A DNA stretch of 64,000 bases, from contig NZ_QOLA01000002.1 in NCBI RefSeq assembly GCF_003324565.1, positions 372,001-436,000 of the forward strand. Reading direction: 5' to 3'. This stretch comes from Streptomyces sp. SDr-06. GTDB lineage: Bacteria > Actinomycetota > Actinomycetes > Streptomycetales > Streptomycetaceae. A program made the position numbers and the translations under genes. The notes beneath the pieces were generated by a model, which worked only from the letters and a program-made list of their open reading frames with translations, made no database searches and was not told the DNA's origin. This document shows, piece after piece, positions 19,407 to 28,118 of this stretch (within the stretch, counting starts at the first letter, position 1; every line of letters begins with the position of its first letter).

Positions 19407-21470
19407 ATGGGCCGCACTGTGGTCCAGACTGTGCCCGTGGTGGGGAATCTTCCTGCGGAGAGCACGAGTTTCATCGGCCGGTCGGCCGAACTGACCAGCC
19501 TGGACGGCCTCCTCGAACGGCATCGGCTCGTCACCGTCACGGGGCCGGGAGGTGTCGGAAAATCCCGGCTCGCCCTGCGGGCCGCCCGGCGGATCGAGCA
19601 CCGCTACCCCGACGGGGTCTGGTGGGTTGAGCTGTCGCCGCTGCGGGACCGCACCCTGCTCGCCGCCACCGTCGCCGACGCGTTCGGCGTCACCGACCAG
19701 AGCCTGCGCACCGCCTGCGAGGCCCTGTGCTCCTGGCTCACCGACAAACGCCCGCTCCTGGTGCTCGACACCTGCGAGCACCTCATCAGCGCCTGCGGCC
19801 ACCTCATCGGGGAGCTGCTCCAGACCTCGCCCGGGCTCACCGTGCTCGCCACCAGCCGCCAGCGCCTGGGCAGGCCGCAGGAACGTGTCTTCCCCCTGGA
19901 GCCGCTGCCCGTCTCCGGCGAGGCGCTGGCCCTCTTCAAGGAGCGCGCCACCGAAGCCGTGCCCCACCTCAGCTTCGACGACCCGGCCCGCGCCGCCGCG
20001 GCCGCCGACGTCTGCCGACGCCTCGACGGCATCCCGCTCGCCGTCGAACTCGCGGGCGCCCGGCTCCGGTTGTGGTCGGTGGAACAGCTCGCCGTCCGGC
20101 TCGGCTCCCGCTTCGATGTGCTCGCCGACACCAGGGTCGCGGCGCTGCCCCGCCACCAGACCATGCGCACCGCGATCGGCTGGAGCCACGAGCTGTGCGA
20201 ACCCCTGGAGCGACTCCTGTGGGCCCGGCTCTCCGTGTTCGCGGGCGACTTCGACCTCACCGCCGCCCAGGACATCGGGGCGGGCGGCCCCCTCCCCGCC
20301 TGCGGGGTGGAGCAGGTCCTGGCCGCCCTCATCGACAAGTCCGTCGTCCGCACCCGGCTCGCGGGCTCCGGCCGGTTCGGCCACCGCATGCTGGACACCA
20401 TCCGCGAGTACGGCCTGCGCTGGCTCGACGAACTCGGCGAGAGTCAGGAGGTCGCCGACCGGCACGCCCACCGCTTCCGCGCCATCGCCCACGAGGCCGA
20501 CGCCGCCTGGCTCGGCCCGGCCCAACTCGACTGGTACGTGCGCCTGGAGGCCGAGCACGCCGACCTGCGCACCGCCCTCGAGCACCTCCTGGCCACCGAC
20601 CCCGAGGCCGCCCTCGACATGGCGGGCGCGCTCTGGTTCGTCTGGGTCTGCTGCGGGCGGCTGCGCGAGGGCCGCGCCTACCTCCAGCGCGCCCTGGACG
20701 GCTGTCCCGGCCCCGGGCCCCACCGGGCCGCCGCGGTGTGGGCGCTCGGCGTGTGCGCGCTCCTCCAGGGCGACCTCGTCATGGCGCAACGCCTGGGCGA
20801 GGAGTGCTCCCGCGCCGCCACCGCCCCCGAACAGCGGCTGCGCGGGGCCTACCTGTACGGCGCCAGTGTCCTGATGCCCGGCGACCCCGGGCGGGCCCTC
20901 GCCATCCTCGACCCGGCGCTCGCGCAGGACACCGGCTTCTCGGCAGGCCGCATCCTGTGCACGCTCGCCCGTATCTACGCCCTCAGCAACCTGGGCCGCT
21001 ACACCGAGGCGGCCGCCGAGGCCGTCCAGCTGCGCGACCAGTGCGCGGCGCGCGGTGAACGCTGGATGCGGGCATACGCCGACTACGTCCTGGCCGTCAG
21101 CGCGCTCGCCCTCGACCGGCCCGCCGAGGCCGCCGCCCACGCCCGCGCCATGCTCGCCGGCAAGCGCCTCCTGCACGACAGCTTCGGCATCGCGATCGGC
21201 CTCGACCTGCTGGCCTGCGCGGTGACCTCGCAGGGCGCGGGCGAGGACGGCGCGATGCTCCTCGGCGTCGGCCAGGAGTGCTGGCGCACGGTCGGCAAGG
21301 CCCAGATGGGCGCGCCCGAGCTGACCGCTCTGCGCGAGCGGTGCGAGCGCCGGGCGCGCGCGGCACTGGGCGACGACGCGTACGACTCGGCGTTCGACCG
21401 GGGTGTGGCCGCCGGGGTGGACGGCGGCCTGACGGTGGCCCTCAAGGGTGGTTTGCCAGCCGGGAGTTGA
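19407..21470 (+). CDS. NB-ARC ATPase with TPR-like repeats, no DNA-binding domain
   Basis: Signalling ATPase of the AfsR/LuxR-associated NB-ARC class, about 687 residues. Walker A GPGGVGKSRL, Walker B LLVLDTCEH, the GIPLAVELA motif, a winged segment and then helical TPR-like repeats. Relatives usually carry a SARP or LuxR helix-turn-helix; here the protein ends shortly after the conserved FDRGVAAG region and no HTH follows in any frame. It may regulate by protein contact or be a degenerate regulator. The start is uncertain: ATG 19407 has no clear ribosome site, and TTG 19383 or GTG codons just downstream are possible. Same strand as the pullulanase and the phosphatase gene that follows. Confidence 0.85.
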   Translation: MGRTVVQTVPVVGNLPAESTSFIGRSAELTSLDGLLERHRLVTVTGPGGVGKSRLALRAARRIEHRYPDGVWWVELSPLRDRTLLAATVADAFGVTDQSLRTACEALCSWLTDKRPLLVLDTCEHLISACGHLIGELLQTSPGLTVLATSRQRLGRPQERVFPLEPLPVSGEALALFKERATEAVPHLSFDDPARAAAAADVCRRLDGIPLAVELAGARLRLWSVEQLAVRLGSRFDVLADTRVAALPRHQTMRTAIGWSHELCEPLERLLWARLSVFAGDFDLTAAQDIGAGGPLPACGVEQVLAALIDKSVVRTRLAGSGRFGHRMLDTIREYGLRWLDELGESQEVADRHAHRFRAIAHEADAAWLGPAQLDWYVRLEAEHADLRTALEHLLATDPEAALDMAGALWFVWVCCGRLREGRAYLQRALDGCPGPGPHRAAAVWALGVCALLQGDLVMAQRLGEECSRAATAPEQRLRGAYLYGASVLMPGDPGRALAILDPALAQDTGFSAGRILCTLARIYALSNLGRYTEAAAEAVQLRDQCAARGERWMRAYADYVLAVSALALDRPAEAAAHARAMLAGKRLLHDSFGIAIGLDLLACAVTSQGAGEDGAMLLGVGQECWRTVGKAQMGAPELTALRERCERRARAALGDDAYDSAFDRGVAAGVDGGLTVALKGGLPAGS

Positions 21471-21589
21471 CGAAAGTGGCGTGTGACGGCACCGGCCGGG
21501 CCCCCGGCGCTACGGTGGGTCGCGGGTCCGTGTCACGGTGCGACACCTCGCCCCGGTGGGCCCCGAGACGATCGGCGGTGAGTCGGAGG

Positions 21590-23191
21590 ATGCCCGTATC
21601 CGGGGACACGACGGTTCTCGTGGTCGACGACGTCGACGCCAACCGCTGCGCCATGGGCGCCGTCCTGAGCCGGGCCGGTCATCGGGTCGTCCCGCTGTCC
21701 AGCGCCTCGGCCGCGCTGGTCGAACTCGACGCCCGGCTGCGCGCGGGAGCGCTGCCCGACGCCGCCGTCGTCGACGTGGGCCTGCCCGACATGGACGGCT
21801 TCGAACTGTGCCGCCGCCTCAAGTCCCACCCGGGCATCGCGCCGATGCCCGTCGTGCACTTCTCGGCGGCCTCCCTCACCCCGCGCGACCGCACCCGCGG
21901 CCTGGACGCGGGCGCCGAGGCCTATCTCACCGTGCCGGTCGAGCCCGAGGAGATCCAGGCCGTCGTGCGGGCCGCGCTGCGCGGCGCCCGGCTGCGCCAC
22001 GAGTCGGCCGCGCGGGCCGGCCGGCTCAGCCGCCTGGCCGAGGCGACCGCCACCCTGCACCGGGCGCGCTGCCCGCAGGAGCTCGCGGACGCGGCCGCCG
22101 CCGCGGCCACCCTCCTCACCTCGGGCCCCGTGACCGCCTTCGTCTTCGCCGCCGACACCTCCCTCCACGTGGGCGGCGCGCCCCGCTGGGCCACCGCCCC
22201 CGACCCCTCGACGCTCGCCGCGCTGCTCCGCCGCGCCATGGCCGCGGGCGACGGCGTGCGCTCCGTCCTCGCCCCGGCCCCGCTGTGGCCGCCGGAGCCG
22301 TTCGGCCGGGACGGGGCACGGCTCGTGCTCGCCCGGGGCCAGGCCGACCAGCCGCCCGTCTGCCTCGCGGTCCCGGCCCGCCTGCCGTACGGCCCGGAGA
22401 CCGAGGCGCTGCTCTCCCGGCTCGCCCAGTCCCTGGCCGTCGCCGCCGAATCCCTGCGCACCTACGCCGAGGAGCGCCACATCGCCCTCACCCTGCAACG
22501 CAGCTTCCTGCCGCAGCACGTGCCCCGGCTGCCCGGCGCCGACCTCGCCGTCCGCTACGTCCCGGCCTCCAGCCGCGCCGAGATCGGCGGCGACTTCTAC
22601 ACCGCGCTCACCACACCCGCCGGTCTCCTGGTCGGGGTGGGCGACGTCGTCGGCCACTCCCTGGACGCGGCCACGGTCATGGTCGAGCTCCGGCACGCCC
22701 TGCGCGCGTACGCCACCGACGTCCACGAACCCGCCGCGCTGATCCGGCGCCTGGACAGGATGCTCCAGCGCTACCACCCCGAGGCCACCGCGACGCTCTG
22801 CCTCGCCCTCATCGACCCGGCCACCGGCCTGGCCCGCGTCGCGAGCGCCGGGCACCTGCCGCCGCTGCTCCTGCCGCACCGCGGCGGAGCCTCGTTCATC
22901 GACATCCGGGGCCCGCTGCTCGGCCTCGGCCTGCGCCACCCGCCCTCGACCCGGCTCCGACTGGGCCCGCGCGACGGCCTGTTGATGGTGACCGACGGCC
23001 TCATCGAGCGGCGCGGCGCCGACCTGGCGGACTCCCTGGAACAGCTCAGAAGCGCCGCGGCCGCCGCCCCGGCCGGCACCGGGGCGCTGTGCGACAGGCT
23101 GCTCGACCGCTTCGGCGACGACCGGGAGGACGACGTGGCCCTGCTCGCGCTGCGCCTCGGCGCGGCCCGAGGGCCTTCTCTCCCGGCGTGA
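21590..23191 (+). CDS. Response regulator receiver fused to PP2C-type (SpoIIE/RsbU) phosphatase
   Basis: About 533 residues. N-terminal receiver (TVLVVDDVDANRCAMG; phospho-acceptor in VVDVGLPDMDGFE), a GAF-like middle, and a C-terminal PPM serine phosphatase with the metal motifs GGDFYTAL, GVGDVVGHSLDAA, SAGHLPPLLL, TDGLIERR and DDVALLAL. Such proteins dephosphorylate anti-sigma antagonists and so adjust sigma factors of the sigma-B type. ATG 21590 is used; GTG 21578 (with GGAGG falling between the two) is an equally good start. No cognate kinase or anti-sigma gene is adjacent, so its partner is unknown. Confidence 0.88.
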   Translation: MPVSGDTTVLVVDDVDANRCAMGAVLSRAGHRVVPLSSASAALVELDARLRAGALPDAAVVDVGLPDMDGFELCRRLKSHPGIAPMPVVHFSAASLTPRDRTRGLDAGAEAYLTVPVEPEEIQAVVRAALRGARLRHESAARAGRLSRLAEATATLHRARCPQELADAAAAAATLLTSGPVTAFVFAADTSLHVGGAPRWATAPDPSTLAALLRRAMAAGDGVRSVLAPAPLWPPEPFGRDGARLVLARGQADQPPVCLAVPARLPYGPETEALLSRLAQSLAVAAESLRTYAEERHIALTLQRSFLPQHVPRLPGADLAVRYVPASSRAEIGGDFYTALTTPAGLLVGVGDVVGHSLDAATVMVELRHALRAYATDVHEPAALIRRLDRMLQRYHPEATATLCLALIDPATGLARVASAGHLPPLLLPHRGGASFIDIRGPLLGLGLRHPPSTRLRLGPRDGLLMVTDGLIERRGADLADSLEQLRSAAAAAPAGTGALCDRLLDRFGDDREDDVALLALRLGAARGPSLPA

Positions 23192-23193
23192 CC

Positions 23194-23222
23194 GCGGACG
23201 GGCCGCCGCCTTCGCCGTCCGC
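23194..23222. terminator. Hairpin after the phosphatase gene
   Basis: Inverted repeat GCGGACGG / CCGTCCGC with a 13-nt loop, right after the stop at 23191 and before the convergent TetR gene. Confidence 0.55.
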
Positions 23223-23312
23223 CTTTGCGGGCTGCTCGCCGACCTCGTCGGGGGCGACGGACGGGGTGGCGAGGGCGAGGGCGGATGCCAAGCGCCGGTC
23301 AGGCCGCGGGGT

Positions 23313-24026
23313 TCAGCCGAGGCGGGGCGCGGGCACCAGGGGGAGCAGGGCGCCGAGCCGGTCCACCAGCTCGCCGAACGGCCCGTCGGCGGGCTCGTCC
23401 GCGAGCATGGGCAGCACGATCGCGGCCATCTCTGGGTCGTAGGCGGCGCTCACCGCGGCCAGCGCCGCGAAGTCGTGCACCAGCTGCAACTCCAGCTCGC
23501 CGCGCGGAATCCGCCGCCCGTCCAGCCAGATCAGCGCCGTCGACTCGGCGAGCGAGACCCACGACCGTACGACCAACTCAAGCCGTGCGGGCGGCTGTTG
23601 GACGCCCAGATGCGCCAGGATCTGGAGGTAGGCGGCGTTGCGCACCTCGTCGATCATGGCGTTCGCGGTGCTCGACCCCACGGCGGGGCCGCCCCGCATC
23701 AGCGCGGAGAAGCCGGGCCCGTGCTCGTCGACGAAGTCGAAGAACCGGCCCATCACGCGCAGCAGCCGGGCGCCGAGCGGCCCCTCGTGCGGCTCCACGA
23801 AACGGCCGGCGAGCTCGTCCGCGGCCCGGCGCAGCGCGGCCTCGTACAGGCTCTGCTTGCCGGGGAAGTAGTGATAGACCAGCGGCCGCGATATCCCCGC
23901 GGCCGCCGCTATTTCGTCGATGGACACGTCGTCGGGCGAGCGGTGGCTGAACAGCTCCAGGGCGACCCCGATCAGCTGCTGCCTGCGCTCGTCGACGCCC
24001 ATCCTGCGCCGTACCCCGGTCGTCAT
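23313..24026 (-). CDS. TetR-family regulator
   Basis: 237-residue TetR regulator; HTH SIDEIAAAAGISRPLVYHYF in the first third, then a variable helical ligand domain. ATG 24026 (MTTGVRRRMGVDERR) is chosen; the longer frame upstream crosses a terminator hairpin. It lies downstream of the 2Fe-2S reductase on the same strand, with a strong hairpin between, so it likely has its own promoter. A role in controlling the reductase/di-iron pair is suggested only by proximity. Confidence 0.87.
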   Translation of the reverse strand: MTTGVRRRMGVDERRQQLIGVALELFSHRSPDDVSIDEIAAAAGISRPLVYHYFPGKQSLYEAALRRAADELAGRFVEPHEGPLGARLLRVMGRFFDFVDEHGPGFSALMRGGPAVGSSTANAMIDEVRNAAYLQILAHLGVQQPPARLELVVRSWVSLAESTALIWLDGRRIPRGELELQLVHDFAALAAVSAAYDPEMAAIVLPMLADEPADGPFGELVDRLGALLPLVPAPRLG

Positions 24027-24049
24027 GCGAACAGAGTACCCAGGGGGTG

Positions 24050-24083
24050 GCCCGCCGGGGCAGGCCGGGCCGCCCCGGCGGGC
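24050..24083 (-). terminator. Terminator downstream of the ferredoxin reductase-like gene
   Basis: Perfect 12-bp stem GCCCGCCGGGGC / GCCCCGGCGGGC with a 10-nt loop, between the reductase stop (24088) and the TetR start (24026). Confidence 0.75.
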
Positions 24084-24087
24084 GCCC

Positions 24088-25152
24088 CTACAGGTCGAGG
24101 ACGAGCCGCTCGCCGAGGCACCTCGACACACAGATCAGCATCGAGTCGTCCCGCTCCGCGTCCGTGAGCAGATCGTCGCGATGGTCGATCTCGCCCTCCA
24201 GGACGCGCTGTTGGCAGGTTCCGCAGAAGCCCTGCTCACAGGAGTACGAGACGCCCGGAAGCTCCGCGCGCAGGACGCCGAGCAGTGAGGTGTCCGCCGG
24301 AACGGCGAGCGTGCGACCCGAGCGGCGCAGTTCGACCTCGAAGGCCGCGCCCGCCGTGGCCGCGCCGGGCGCGAACCGCTCCAGGCGCGGGACGCGGCCG
24401 GGGCCGAGCGCGGCACCGACCGCGTCCATCAGCGGATCGGGGCCGCAGCAGTAAACGACCGCTTCGGACGGGGAGTTGGCGAGGAATCCGGTGATGTCGG
24501 GCCGCCCGAGTTCGTCCTCGGGGACGACCGTGACCCTGCCGCCGAGCCGCTCGATCTCGTCGAGGAAGGGCATGGTGGCCCGCGAGCGCCCGCAGTACAG
24601 CAGCCGCCAGTCCTGGCCGCGGGCCTCAACCGCCCGGAGCATGGGCAGGATCGGCGTGATGCCGATGCCGCCCGCGACGAACGCGTACGAGCCGCCGCTC
24701 ACCAGCGGGAAGCGGTTGCGCGGGCCGCGCACCGACAGTTCGACGGCCTCCTGGAGCTGTTCGTGCACCTCGCGCGAACCGCCCCGGCCGTCCTCGACGA
24801 GGCGGGTCGCGACGGTGTAGGAGCTCCGGTCGGCCGGGTCGCCGCAGAGCGAGTACTGGCGCACCAGACCGGAGGGCAGCACCAGATCGAGGTGCGCGCC
24901 GGGTTCCCAGGCGGGCAGCTCCGAGCCGTCCAGGGCTTCAAGACGCAGCCGTACGACGCCTTCGGCGGGCTCGGTCCGCTCGGTGACGGTGAGCTTCAGG
25001 GCGCGGGTGGAGTGCCGGGTGCCCTGCCCCGAGACGGGGTTCTCCAGGGCGGGCAGCGGCCACAGCGGCGAGGCCTCGATGCGGCGGCGCAGCGCCCGGC
25101 GGGCCAGCAGGGCGGCCCCGGCGGCCAGGGCGAGGGTGGTGGCACGGCGCAT
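24088..25152 (-). CDS. FAD/2Fe-2S oxidoreductase (phthalate-dioxygenase-reductase type)
   Basis: 354-residue electron-transfer protein. A hydrophobic N-terminus (TLALAAGAALLARRAL) may anchor it in the membrane. Then a flavin-binding barrel (RQYSLCGDP), an NAD-binding domain (VAGGIGITPILPML) and a C-terminal plant-type 2Fe-2S domain with CEQGFCGTC and a fourth Cys about 29 residues later. The flavin-then-NAD-then-iron-sulphur order is that of reductases feeding oxygenases. It starts one base after the stop of the upstream gene, whose product has a di-iron signature, so the two are probably an oxygenase and its reductase. The substrate is unknown. Confidence 0.92.
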   Translation of the reverse strand: MRRATTLALAAGAALLARRALRRRIEASPLWPLPALENPVSGQGTRHSTRALKLTVTERTEPAEGVVRLRLEALDGSELPAWEPGAHLDLVLPSGLVRQYSLCGDPADRSSYTVATRLVEDGRGGSREVHEQLQEAVELSVRGPRNRFPLVSGGSYAFVAGGIGITPILPMLRAVEARGQDWRLLYCGRSRATMPFLDEIERLGGRVTVVPEDELGRPDITGFLANSPSEAVVYCCGPDPLMDAVGAALGPGRVPRLERFAPGAATAGAAFEVELRRSGRTLAVPADTSLLGVLRAELPGVSYSCEQGFCGTCQQRVLEGEIDHRDDLLTDAERDDSMLICVSRCLGERLVLDL

Positions 25153-25153
25153 G

Positions 25154-26041
25154 TCACCGGCCTCCGTTGGCGCCGGGGGAGGAGGCGAGGTAGGCGACGG
25201 CCTGGGCGGTGCTGCCCTCCTGCGAGGGGTGGTAGGTGCGGCTCAGATAGCGCGGGATGGACCTGAGCATCGCGGGGGTGGAGGGCAGCATGCCCTTCCT
25301 GCCCGCCCGGTAGAACTCCCCGAAGCTCGCCCTCCCGTCCGCGAGCGTCGGATCGTTCGCCATGAAGAAGCGGGCCCCGCGCTGCCACAGGAAGGCGAGC
25401 GCGGTGAACGCGGTCGCCCAGGTGCGCACCCGGCGCCGGTAGCCGCCGTCGACGTGCATGAACAGCTCGAAGGCCACCGAGCGGTGCTCGACCTCCTCGG
25501 CGCCGTGCCAGCGCAGCAGGTCCAGCATCATCGGGTCGGCGCCGCGTTCGTCCAGGGTCTCGGCGTTGAGGATCCAGTTGCCGAGGAACGCCGTGTAGTG
25601 CTCGATCGCCGCGATCGTGGCGACCCGCTCCATCAGCCACCAGTGGCGCGCCCGGCCCGGCGGCAGCGTCCGGTCCCCGAGCAGCTTCTCGAAGAGCCAG
25701 TCCACCTGCGCGGTGTACGGCGTCGGATCGAGGCCGAGCTTCTTGAGGTGGGGGAGCACGTCGTCGTGCGCGGCGGAGTGCATCGCCTCCTGCCCGATGA
25801 AGCCGATGACGTCCTCGCGCAGCCGGTCGTCCGTGATGTACGGCAGCACCTGCTGGTACACGTGCACGAACCAGCGTTCACCGGCCGGCAGCAACAGGTG
25901 CAGCACGTTGATGGTGTGGCCGGTGAACGGGTCGCCGGGTATCCAGTGCAGCGGGGTCTTCTCCCACGCGAACGAGACGTTCCGGGCCTTGAGCTCGATG
26001 CGCTCCTCCGCGACCGGAGCGGGCTGCGGCGTATTAGACAT
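25154..26041 (-). CDS. Ferritin-like putative di-iron protein (annotated family: predicted metal-dependent hydrolase)
   Basis: 295 residues, matching the family usually named predicted metal-dependent hydrolase (PF10118, from memory). What can be seen is a four-helix-bundle di-iron pattern: E55, then E85-x-x-H88 (QEAMH), E147 (AAIEHY), then E183-x-x-H186 (EEVEH). This E...ExxH...E...ExxH order is that of ferritin-like oxygenases, and the dedicated 2Fe-2S reductase starts one base later. I therefore infer an oxygenase or desaturase rather than a hydrolase. ATG 26041 follows a short intergenic gap. Substrate unknown; the C-terminus is not distinctive. Confidence 0.85.
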   Translation of the reverse strand: MSNTPQPAPVAEERIELKARNVSFAWEKTPLHWIPGDPFTGHTINVLHLLLPAGERWFVHVYQQVLPYITDDRLREDVIGFIGQEAMHSAAHDDVLPHLKKLGLDPTPYTAQVDWLFEKLLGDRTLPPGRARHWWLMERVATIAAIEHYTAFLGNWILNAETLDERGADPMMLDLLRWHGAEEVEHRSVAFELFMHVDGGYRRRVRTWATAFTALAFLWQRGARFFMANDPTLADGRASFGEFYRAGRKGMLPSTPAMLRSIPRYLSRTYHPSQEGSTAQAVAYLASSPGANGGR

Positions 26042-26107
26042 GGCGTCAATGTACTGACGGGTACGCCGCGGCGACAGGGGTGTGCACCCACTTGTTGGCC
26101 CGCGGGC

Positions 26108-28033
26108 TCAGCGCAGGGTGCTGATCGGACTCCCGTCCGCGAGCTTCCCGTTGAGCTCGGCGCGTGCCCCCTCCTTGGCCCGTACGGCCAGCAGGTTGCC
26201 CCGCTCGCCGCCGGTCATCCCGCCGGACAGGGCCACCGACGCCACCTGTTCGCTGCCCGCCGCGAGCACGAACCAGGTGCCGCCGCGCGACTTCCACAGC
26301 ACGCCCGCGAGCACCCGCGCCTCGCGGATCCCGCAGGCCGCCGAGTTCTCCGCGCGGGCCGCGATGGCGCCCGGAGCGAGCTTGGCGGAGGGGGCCTGGA
26401 ACTGGGCGAACACCCGGCTCCCCGCGCCCCGCCAGGTCTCGGCGCGGGTGCAGATCCAGTCGGCGGTGCCGTTGCCCTCGGGCAGCGCCTGCTGGGCGAA
26501 CTGCCAGTCGTTCACCGAGCGCACCCCGTGCGAGCGGACGGTGGGCAGCAGGCACGCGGTACGCGCCCAGCCCTCGCGCGCCGAACGGTCGCCGACGTCG
26601 CGGGCGTCCGACGGCGGCCCCCAGGTGAGCCGGGCCGGGGCGAGCTCGCCGAGGTCGGTGACGAGCCGCACCCCGCTGTCGTCGTGGAACTCCAGCGCCT
26701 CCCAGGACGTGCACTGGCGGGCCTGTGAGGGCGAGACGACCGGGTCGGTCACCCCGTCGCGGTCCCGGTGCAGCGGCCGTGCCCCGGCGTCCGGGGTCAG
26801 CAGATCGCGTACGGAGGCCTCGCGCACCCAGGGCGCGGTCAGATAGCGCACGTTGCCGTCGGTCCGGCCCACCACGAGCGCGCCCGCGGACGCGGTGTCG
26901 GCCGCGTCCACCCGAGCGAAGTCCAGCGCGGCCCCGGCCGTGCCGTCGCGCGGCTCGGCATAGCGGGCGACCCGCAGCCCGTCGTAGAGCAGCACGACCC
27001 TGGCCCGGTCCACATCGCCCGCGAACAGGAGCTGGGGCGAGCCCATCGGCGGGCCCGACGGGGTGCCCGGCGTCGCCGACACCTGCACGGCCGGGCCCGG
27101 CCGCGCCCACACGGCGAGCGCCCGCCGCAGCAGTCCCGAGTCGCCGAGCAGACCGCCCCGGGCCGGCCACACCGAGAAGTCCGTACGCGTCGCCGTCGAC
27201 CAGGCCGTGGGCTCGACCCGCAGCAGCCGGCCGGGGTCGAGCGCCGCCCGGGCCGCCGGGTTCTGCGCGTAGGACGGCGCGGCCGCGCCGTCCGGACCCC
27301 AGCCGTCGCCCGGCAGGCCGATGAGGGCCCCGCACACCACCAGGGCCGCCACGGCGGCGAGCGCGGCCCGGCCGTGCTGGCGCCGCCGCATCAGATCGGT
27401 GGGCCGCGCCTGGAGCGAGCAGGGGTCGAACTCCGCGGACTCCAGGAGCCCGGCCTGCGCCGTGACGGTGTCGGCCTCGGCGAGCGCCCGGCGCGTCTCG
27501 CCGACCCCGGCGGCGTTCAGCTCCGCGCACACCTCGTCGTCGCCGAGCCGTTCGAGACCTCGCAGCACGTAGGCCGCCCGCGCGGGGCCCGACAGGGCGG
27601 AAAGGCGCTGGTCCAGGGCGAGTTCATCGGCGCCGCCGGAGCGCGGGAACAGCCGCAGCCCCCGGACCTGCGGCAGCAGCGGCGGGAACTGCGCCCGCTT
27701 GGGCCACGCCCTGCGGCGCAGCGGGAGCCCCGCTTCGAGGGCCTGGCGCACCACCTGCCGCCGCACATACACATACCCCGGGTCCCCGCCGCCCTCGGCC
27801 CGCCGGGCGCCGGGGATGAGCCCGTCGTCGGCGGCCGCGCCCCGGCCGCGCGGCAGCGAGCGCTGCACGATCGCGTGGGCGGTCAGCACCCGGCGGTTGC
27901 GCCCGAGGGAGGGCGGCAGCACGAGGTAGGCGAGCCGCACCAGTCGCGGATAGTGCTCGACGAGCGCGGCCTCGGCCTGCTCGACGCCGACGGAGGGGGC
28001 GGGTGGGTTGAGGATGTCCTGCTCTGGGGCCAC
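26108..28033 (-). CDS. Sigma-like N-terminus, single membrane segment, large extracellular domain protein (unknown function)
   Basis: About 641 residues; not recognised as a named family. The first ~200 residues look like a sigma-70-region-2/4-type helical protein (ALVEHYPRLVRLAYLVLPPS; an LSGPARAAYVLRGLERLGDD helix similar to region 4). A strong membrane segment follows (ALAAVAALVVCGALIGL) and then about 400 residues of presumably extracytoplasmic beta-rich sequence with scattered cysteines. This could be a membrane-tethered sigma-like sensor. Start is uncertain: GTG 28033 or TTG 28042, neither with a clear ribosome site. Similar proteins occur widely in Streptomyces as conserved hypotheticals. 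Confidence 0.8.
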   Translation of the reverse strand: MAPEQDILNPPAPSVGVEQAEAALVEHYPRLVRLAYLVLPPSLGRNRRVLTAHAIVQRSLPRGRGAAADDGLIPGARRAEGGGDPGYVYVRRQVVRQALEAGLPLRRRAWPKRAQFPPLLPQVRGLRLFPRSGGADELALDQRLSALSGPARAAYVLRGLERLGDDEVCAELNAAGVGETRRALAEADTVTAQAGLLESAEFDPCSLQARPTDLMRRRQHGRAALAAVAALVVCGALIGLPGDGWGPDGAAAPSYAQNPAARAALDPGRLLRVEPTAWSTATRTDFSVWPARGGLLGDSGLLRRALAVWARPGPAVQVSATPGTPSGPPMGSPQLLFAGDVDRARVVLLYDGLRVARYAEPRDGTAGAALDFARVDAADTASAGALVVGRTDGNVRYLTAPWVREASVRDLLTPDAGARPLHRDRDGVTDPVVSPSQARQCTSWEALEFHDDSGVRLVTDLGELAPARLTWGPPSDARDVGDRSAREGWARTACLLPTVRSHGVRSVNDWQFAQQALPEGNGTADWICTRAETWRGAGSRVFAQFQAPSAKLAPGAIAARAENSAACGIREARVLAGVLWKSRGGTWFVLAAGSEQVASVALSGGMTGGERGNLLAVRAKEGARAELNGKLADGSPISTLR

Positions 28034-28118
28034 GTTCAGCAAAACGAGCGAATGTGGAGATGGTCACCCCGTACACAACCCACCCATCGATCAGGGGAGT
28101 TGACGGTGGGGGCCGCCG

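Noticed and set aside
13938..21176. 2412-residue open frame on the minus strand opposite the pullulanase
   Set aside because: It is antisense to two convincing genes with full motifs; low-complexity Gly/Val/Arg composition is the usual high-GC shadow.
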